Of a DNA stretch of 33,797 nucleotides, positions 21,715 to 33,797 are shown piece after piece. The notes below the pieces were generated by a model. The model did not search any database. It was not told the origin of the DNA and saw nothing but the letters and a program-made list of their open reading frames with translations. The stretch comes from Amaricoccus sp. GTDB lineage: Bacteria; Pseudomonadota; Alphaproteobacteria; Rhodobacterales; Rhodobacteraceae. The stretch is taken from positions 1-33,797 of the forward strand of contig NZ_JAGOMQ010000040.1 in assembly GCF_017993425.1 (NCBI RefSeq). Direction: 5' to 3'. Every line of letters begins with the position of its first letter. The stretch's first letter is position 1. A program made the translations under genes and the position numbers.

Positions 21715-21738
21715 GCCCCCCGGAACGGAGGAGCAGCC

Positions 21739-25944
<4,206 letters not shown>

Positions 25945-25972
25945 CTCAGATTTCCCGATCGTGTTTCAGACA

Positions 25973-25993
25973 GGGGACGGCCGGGCCGTCCCC
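25973..25993 (-). promoter_or_regulatory. Hairpin between small ORF and rpoC
   Basis: GGGGACGGCC/GGCCGTCCCC, a 21-bp palindrome, lies 28 bp upstream of the rpoC ATG and directly after the small ORF's stop. It may be an mRNA processing site or modulate rpoC translation. Confidence 0.45.
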
Positions 25994-26000
25994 CGCGAAT

Positions 26001-26129
26001 TCATGCGGCGGAGCCGCGAAGCAGGATGGCGAATGCCGTGGCGCTCATTGCGATCGAGACCCCAACCATCCACTTCAGGATGCGGAGATCGGCGCTGATC
26101 CGCGCCAAGCTCTCCTCAATGGTCGCCAT
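26001..26129 (-). CDS. Small membrane protein encoded between rpoB and rpoC
   Basis: A 42-aa ORF beginning 14 bp after the rpoB stop. The N-terminal half, MATIEESLARISADLRILK, is an amphipathic helix with heptad-like spacing. The C-terminal half, WMVGVSIAMSATAFAILL, is a single hydrophobic helix, ending RGSAA. This soluble-helix plus membrane-helix plan resembles small XhlA-like or coiled-coil membrane-anchor proteins. Residue order and hydrophobic pattern look protein-like rather than random. The ribosome-binding site is weak (GGCGGCG). It lies within the rpoB-rpoC transcript. I recognise no named family. Confidence 0.55.
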   Translation of the reverse strand: MATIEESLARISADLRILKWMVGVSIAMSATAFAILLRGSAA

Positions 26130-26143
26130 CGCCGCCACGTGCC

Positions 26144-30277
<4,134 letters not shown>

Positions 30278-30390
30278 GCTCGCCACCTCTCGCCTCGCGG
30301 TCGCTGGCTTCCGGCGGGAACGGAAGCCGCGGCCTTGGGGACGCGTCGATCCACTGCCTGCGCGACTCCCACATCGCGCGCCCGGATCCC

Positions 30391-30463
30391 CATGCGTCTG
30401 TCACGAAGCCCCGCGCGGGGCGTCCTGAGAAACGCATGACCGGACCCGCGTCGCCGCGGGCCC
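30391..30463 (-). promoter_or_regulatory. Structured rplL-rpoB spacer (attenuator or processing site)
   Basis: Two stem-loops: CATGCGT/ACGCATG (30391-30438) enclosing the inner stem GCCCCGC/GCGGGGC (30408-30421), then GGACCCGCG/CGCGGGCCC (30442-30463, one mismatch). In many proteobacteria the rplL-rpoB gap holds a partial terminator and an RNase III site; the position agrees, but the mechanism is inferred. Confidence 0.45.
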
Positions 30464-30502
30464 GATCCGTCTCGTTAACGCAACCTTAAGTTGCGCACAA
30501 GC

Positions 30503-30883
30503 TCACTTCAGCTCGACCTCGGCGCCCGCCTCGACGAGCTTCGCCTTGATCGCCTCGGCCTCGGTCTTGGAGACGCCCTCCTTGACCGCCTTGCCGCCGG
30601 CCTCGACCAGGTCCTTGGCCTCCTTGAGGCCGAGGCCGGTGATCGCGCGGACCTCCTTGATGACGTTGATCTTCTGGGCGCCGGCGGCCTTGAGGATCAC
30701 GTCGAACTCGGTCTGCTCCTCGGCGGCCTCGGCCGGGGCGGCCGCGGCGGGACCGGCAGCGACGGCGACCGCGCCAGCGGCCGGCTCGATGCCGTACTCG
30801 TCCTTGAGGATCTTCTTCAGCTCGGCGGCCTCGAGCAGGGTCAGGCCCACGATCTCTTCCGCCAGTTTCTTCAGGTCAGCCAT
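30503..30883 (-). CDS. rplL: Ribosomal protein bL12 (L7/L12)
   Basis: A 126-aa stalk protein that recruits translational GTPases to the ribosome. The N-terminal dimerisation domain is [20 protein letters not shown]. The flexible hinge is Ala/Gly/Pro-rich (about 36-53). The C-terminal factor-binding domain is [20 protein letters not shown], then [18 protein letters not shown]. Length is normal. It lies 78 bp downstream of rplJ and is probably cotranscribed. Confidence 0.97.
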   Translation of the reverse strand: MADLKKLAEEIVGLTLLEAAELKKILKDEYGIEPAAGAVAVAAGPAAAAPAEAAEEQTEFDVILKAAGAQKINVIKEVRAITGLGLKEAKDLVEAGGKAVKEGVSKTEAEAIKAKLVEAGAEVELK

Positions 30884-30961
30884 TTTTTCCGTTCCGTATC
30901 AGGTTCGATTGGGGTCGTCCGGCGGGTCGCTTCTCGCGCGCCCTCCGGCCTCCAGGTCGCG

Positions 30962-31477
30962 TCAAGCCGCCTCGCGCTCCTCCAGCGTGGTGAGGATCGC
31001 GGCGATGTTCGCCGCCGGCGCGCCGATGGCCGAGACCAGCTGCCCGGCCGGGCTGCCGATGCACGCCACCACGGAAGCGATCAGCTCCTCGCGGGACGGC
31101 ATCTGCGCCACGGCCTTCACGCCGGCCTCGTCCAAAGGCGTCGCCCCCATGGCGCCGCCGAGGACAACGAGCTTCTTGTTGTCCTTGGCGTAGGCCTCCA
31201 CCGCTTTCGCGGCGGCGACCGGGTCCTGGGAATAGGCGAGCACCGTCATGCCCTTGAGCAGGTCCCCCATCCTCGCGGCGGGGCTGTCCTTCAGGGCGAT
31301 CTTGGCGAGCTTGTTCTTGGCGACGCGGACGCCGCCCCCGGCCTGCTTCAGGCGGGTGCGGAAATCCGTCATCTCGGCGACCGAGAGGCCCTCGTAGTGC
31401 GCGACCACGACGACGCCAGAGTCAGCGAAAATCTGGCCGAGCTCGCCGACCACGACTTCCTTCTGGGCTCTATCCAC
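30962..31477 (-). CDS. rplJ: Ribosomal protein uL10
   Basis: A 171-aa stalk base protein that anchors L7/L12 dimers to 23S rRNA. It begins [20 protein letters not shown] with a GTG start at 31477, preceded by GGAGAGAACC; the in-frame upstream extension is low-complexity leader. [15 protein letters not shown] and the helical C-terminus [18 protein letters not shown] (L12 binding) are typical. In many bacteria the L10-L12 complex represses its own mRNA leader; the 253-nt leader here could serve this. Confidence 0.95.
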   Translation of the reverse strand: MDRAQKEVVVGELGQIFADSGVVVVAHYEGLSVAEMTDFRTRLKQAGGGVRVAKNKLAKIALKDSPAARMGDLLKGMTVLAYSQDPVAAAKAVEAYAKDNKKLVVLGGAMGATPLDEAGVKAVAQMPSREELIASVVACIGSPAGQLVSAIGAPAANIAAILTTLEEREAA

Positions 31478-31730
31478 GGTTCTCTCCAAGTATGGCGAGA
31501 AGGAACCCCCCTCCCGCCGGCTCGTTTCACCGGGGCTCCGACCCCGGCGTCTCGGGTCCGTTGCCGGGTCCCGCCAAGAACGCCCGGGACGCGTCCGCGT
31601 CCCGCTCGATCCCGATCGTTCCCCGTCTCGGGCAGGACTTAGCGACCCGAAGGTCCGCCCGCCGTCTCGGACAGTCGGACAGGGCCGAGACCCCGCCCGG
31701 AACATCCCCCGGTCGCCCGGGGGAATCCCG
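31478..31730 (-). promoter_or_regulatory. rplA-rplJ spacer: terminator-like hairpin and candidate L10 leader
   Basis: A 253-bp non-coding spacer. Just after the rplA stop is TCCCCCGG/CCGGGGGA (31705-31724). Further downstream are GTCTCGG/CCGAGAC (31664-31691) and GGGACGCG/CGCGTCCC (31586-31603). The position and structure fit the autoregulatory L10 leader known in bacteria. I could not confirm the L10-binding kink-turn sequence. Confidence 0.45.
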
Positions 31731-32429
31731 TCACTCGGCGACCGCCGAGCTCACGTCGACGCTCACGCCCGGACCCATGGTCGAGCTGAGCGAGATCTTC
31801 TTCAGGTAGGTGCCCTTGGCGCCCGTGGGCTTCGCCCGGTTCACCGCCTGCACGAAGGCCTTCACGTTCTCGACGAGCTTGCCCTCGTCGAAGCTGGCCT
31901 TGCCGACGCCGCCATGCACGATCCCGGCCTTCTCGACGCGGAACTGCACCTCGCCGCCCTTGGCGTTCTTGACCGCGGTGGCCACGTCCATCGTCACCGT
32001 GCCGACCTTGGGGTTCGGCATCAGGTTGCGCGGGCCGAGGATCTTGCCCAGCCGGCCGACGATCGGCATCATGTCCGGCGTGGCGATGCAGCGGTCGAAC
32101 TCGATCGTGCCGCCCTGGATCGTCTCCATCAGGTCCTCGGCCCCGACGATGTCGGCGCCGGCCGCCTTGGCCTCGTCGGCCTTGGCGCCGCGGGCGAAGA
32201 CCGCCACGCGCACCGTCTTGCCGGTGCCGTTCGGCAGGCTGACCACGCCGCGGACCATCTGGTCGGCATGGCGCGGGTCGACGCCGAGATTGACCGAGAC
32301 CTCGACCGTCTCGTCGAACTTCGCCGTGGCGTTCGCCTTGACGAGCTTCACGGCCTCGGAGACCCCGAGGTTCTCCTTGCCCTCGAAGGCCTCGGCGGCC
32401 TTGCGGATGCGCTTGCCCTGCTTCGCCAT
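31731..32429 (-). CDS. rplA: Ribosomal protein uL1
   Basis: A 232-aa protein of the L1 stalk, which helps release deacylated tRNA; it often represses its own operon. [20 protein letters not shown] starts the protein. [20 protein letters not shown], then [15 protein letters not shown], is the RNA-binding signature. The C-terminus [19 protein letters not shown] is typical. It begins 4 bp after the rplK stop, with AAGGGG as the ribosome-binding site. Confidence 0.97.
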   Translation of the reverse strand: MAKQGKRIRKAAEAFEGKENLGVSEAVKLVKANATAKFDETVEVSVNLGVDPRHADQMVRGVVSLPNGTGKTVRVAVFARGAKADEAKAAGADIVGAEDLMETIQGGTIEFDRCIATPDMMPIVGRLGKILGPRNLMPNPKVGTVTMDVATAVKNAKGGEVQFRVEKAGIVHGGVGKASFDEGKLVENVKAFVQAVNRAKPTGAKGTYLKKISLSSTMGPGVSVDVSSAVAE

Positions 32430-32433
32430 GGCC

Positions 32434-32862
32434 CTACCCCTTGACCTCGATGCCCATCGACCGGGCCGAGCCCGCGATGATGTTCATCGCCGCCTCGACG
32501 TCCGTCGCGTTGAGATCCTTCATCTTGGCCTCGGCGATCTCGCGCACCTGCGCCAGCGTCACCGACCCCGCATTGGTCTTGCCCGGCGCCTTCGACGCCG
32601 ACTTCAGCCCCGCCGCCTTCTTGAGCAGGAACGACGCCGGCGGCGTCTTGATCTCCATCGTGAAGGACTTGTCGGTGTAGTAGGTGATGATGACCGGCGT
32701 CGGCTGGCCGACCTCCATCTCCTGGGTCCGGGCGTTGAACGCCTTGCAGAACTCCATGATGTTGATGCCGCGCTGGCCGAGGGCGGGGCCCACGGGCGGC
32801 GACGGGTTCGCCTTGCCGGCGGCGACCTGGAGCTTCAGCTTCCCGGCTACCTTCTTGGCCAT
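32434..32862 (-). CDS. rplK: Ribosomal protein uL11
   Basis: A 142-aa protein of the GTPase-associated centre. [20 protein letters not shown], then [18 protein letters not shown], is the L11 N-terminal domain. The C-terminal [20 protein letters not shown], then ARSMGIEV, binds 23S rRNA. The ribosome-binding site GAAGGAGG is strong. It is cotranscribed with rplA and lies about 100 bp downstream of nusG. Confidence 0.98.
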   Translation of the reverse strand: MAKKVAGKLKLQVAAGKANPSPPVGPALGQRGINIMEFCKAFNARTQEMEVGQPTPVIITYYTDKSFTMEIKTPPASFLLKKAAGLKSASKAPGKTNAGSVTLAQVREIAEAKMKDLNATDVEAAMNIIAGSARSMGIEVKG

Positions 32863-32965
32863 GACGGCCTCCTTCTCTCCATGCCCCCGGAACGCGATCC
32901 GGCGGCGCTACATGGGGTGGTGCGGCGACCCGGGCGCGCCCCGGCCGCCTCCCACCGCTTCGACG

Positions 32966-33499
32966 TCAGGACGCCTTGGCGACCTGGGTGAACTCCAGCT
33001 CGACCGGGGTCGCCCGGCCGAAGATCGAGACCGACACCTTGAGGCGGCTCGCGCCCTGGTCGACCTCCTCCACCATCCCGGAGAAGCCCTCGAAGGGCCC
33101 GTCGGTGACGTTCACCGTCTCGCCGGTCTGGAAGGTGATGATCGAGCGCGGCCGCTCCTGGCCCTCGACCACCTGGTTCATGATCCGGGCGACCTCCTCG
33201 TCCTTCATCGGCGAGGGCTTGCCCTGCGGACCGAGGAAGCCGGTCACGCGGTTGGTGTTGTTGATCAGGTGATAGGCCCGGTCGGTCATCTCCATCTTCA
33301 CCAGCACGTAGCCGGGCATGAAGCGCTTCTCGGACTGCACCTTCTTGCCGCGGCGGATCTCGATGACCTCCTCGGTCGGGACCATCACCTCGGCGATCTC
33401 GTCCTGCAGCCCCTGCTGGGCCGCGCTGTCGCGGATCGATTCCGCGACCTTCTTCTCGAAGTTCGAGAGCACGCTCACCGAATACCAGCGCATCGCCAT
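32966..33499 (-). CDS. nusG: Transcription termination/antitermination factor NusG
   Basis: A 177-aa RNA polymerase-binding factor. The NGN domain begins MRWYSVSVLSNFEKKVAESI and continues to RRGKKVQSEKRFMPGYVLVK and NTNRVTGFLG. The KOW domain is VNVTDGPFEGFSGMVEEVDQ, ending VELEFTQVAKAS. ATG 33499 is chosen (GAGG about 11 nt upstream); ATG 33493 and GTG 33511 are alternatives. secE, which commonly precedes nusG, is not found in the roughly 300 bp upstream. A promoter-like pair at 33631-33659 suggests nusG has its own start. Confidence 0.96.
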   Translation of the reverse strand: MAMRWYSVSVLSNFEKKVAESIRDSAAQQGLQDEIAEVMVPTEEVIEIRRGKKVQSEKRFMPGYVLVKMEMTDRAYHLINNTNRVTGFLGPQGKPSPMKDEEVARIMNQVVEGQERPRSIITFQTGETVNVTDGPFEGFSGMVEEVDQGASRLKVSVSIFGRATPVELEFTQVAKAS

Positions 33500-33756
33500 C
33501 TGGGTCGTCACCTCAAGTCCGCCGACGGCTCGCCCCGGCCGCCTTCCCTGCTCCGGCTTGCGCCATCCCGACGCCAAAAGAGACGCGCCTTCCGAATCGG
33601 ATGCGCGCCACGTCTGGGTTGGGAGGCGTTGACATACTCTCAAGGGCCCGGGGGTTCAAGGGGCCGAGAACGCAATCCAGGGTTCCGAACTCATGTGACA
33701 GGTGACAGGCGGGGATTTCTCTGAATCGATGCGGCGGCCCTGAATCGGAGCCGCGC
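33500..33756. promoter_or_regulatory. nusG upstream region with promoter-like pair
   Basis: On the minus strand TTGAAC (33654-33659), exactly 17 bases and TATGTC (33631-33636) form a plausible sigma-70 promoter, giving a leader of about 125 nt. Also seen are direct repeats GTGACAG (near 33694-33707) and CTGAATCG (near 33720-33748). No secE or tRNA gene was found. Confidence 0.4.
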
Positions 33757-33797
33757 ATGATCCTCGCCGAGAGCCTGCCTCGGAAGTCGCGCCTGGC
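33757..33797 (+). CDS. Possible start of a divergent gene (partial)
   Basis: ATG at 33757 with GGAG 6 nt upstream opens a frame that runs off the right edge after MILAESLPRKSRL. Too short to identify; it would be divergent from nusG. Confidence 0.25.
   Translation, partial: MILAESLPRKSRL

Noticed and set aside
33513-33643. Long N-terminal extension of NusG, or a separate small ORF upstream
   Set aside because: The residues are low-complexity, standard NusG starts at the MRWYSV block, and the promoter-like pair at 33631-33659 places the transcription start at about 33625, inside that extension.

Overview
The window reads as chromosomal DNA of a motile, very GC-rich alphaproteobacterium, most likely a member of the Rhodobacterales. 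This is inferred from the codon bias, a TrcR (DUF1013) cell-cycle regulator, LhgO, paired DUF1127 small proteins, a FlgJ homologue with only the rod-binding domain, and RpoB/RpoC/NusG/ribosomal proteins that look alphaproteobacterial. I could not run a database search.

Layout. (1) 1-2600 is a nest of mobile DNA. A 2.0-kb IS1595-family element (transposase plus a translationally coupled P63C-domain passenger gene, 8-bp target duplication) sits in the last codons of an IS4-like transposase. The end of that older element is followed by copy A of a short non-autonomous element. (2) 2585-7553 is a housekeeping block: lhgO and trcR (-), a secreted RNase T2 and a NUDIX hydrolase (+), and an aldehyde dehydrogenase (-). 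(3) 7657-10448 holds element copy B and a piece of the flagellar regulon: flgD and fliK (-) behind a FliA-like promoter, divergent from flgJ-like and flgN-like genes (+). (4) 10618-12511 has two DUF1127 genes (-) and the Mrp/ApbC Fe-S carrier (+). (5) 12674-21022 encodes a Liv-type branched-chain amino acid (or related) ABC importer: binding protein and LivG, then an interruption by element copy C and a convergent gntP-patatin pair, then LivF-LivH-LivM. (6) 21027-21371 is cutA, followed by a 169-bp near-palindrome. (7) 21739-33499 (-) is the nusG-rplK-rplA-rplJ-rplL-rpoB-rpoC transcription/translation cluster, with a small membrane-protein ORF between rpoB and rpoC.

The most interesting signal is non-coding. 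A family of about 311-325-bp MITE-like elements is present in three copies. Copy C has perfect 13-bp terminal inverted repeats and a 9-bp target duplication. The interiors are built of nested hairpins whose loops vary while the stems stay fixed. The same terminal repeat marks the end of the IS4-like element at the left edge, which makes that element the likely source of the transposase. Separately, a composite motif (CACGCGTGAA-N6-CYAAGT-N3-TGAT) lies 23-25 nt downstream of three different stop codons. In the two loci that carry an intact element, the element starts exactly 67 nt from the motif.
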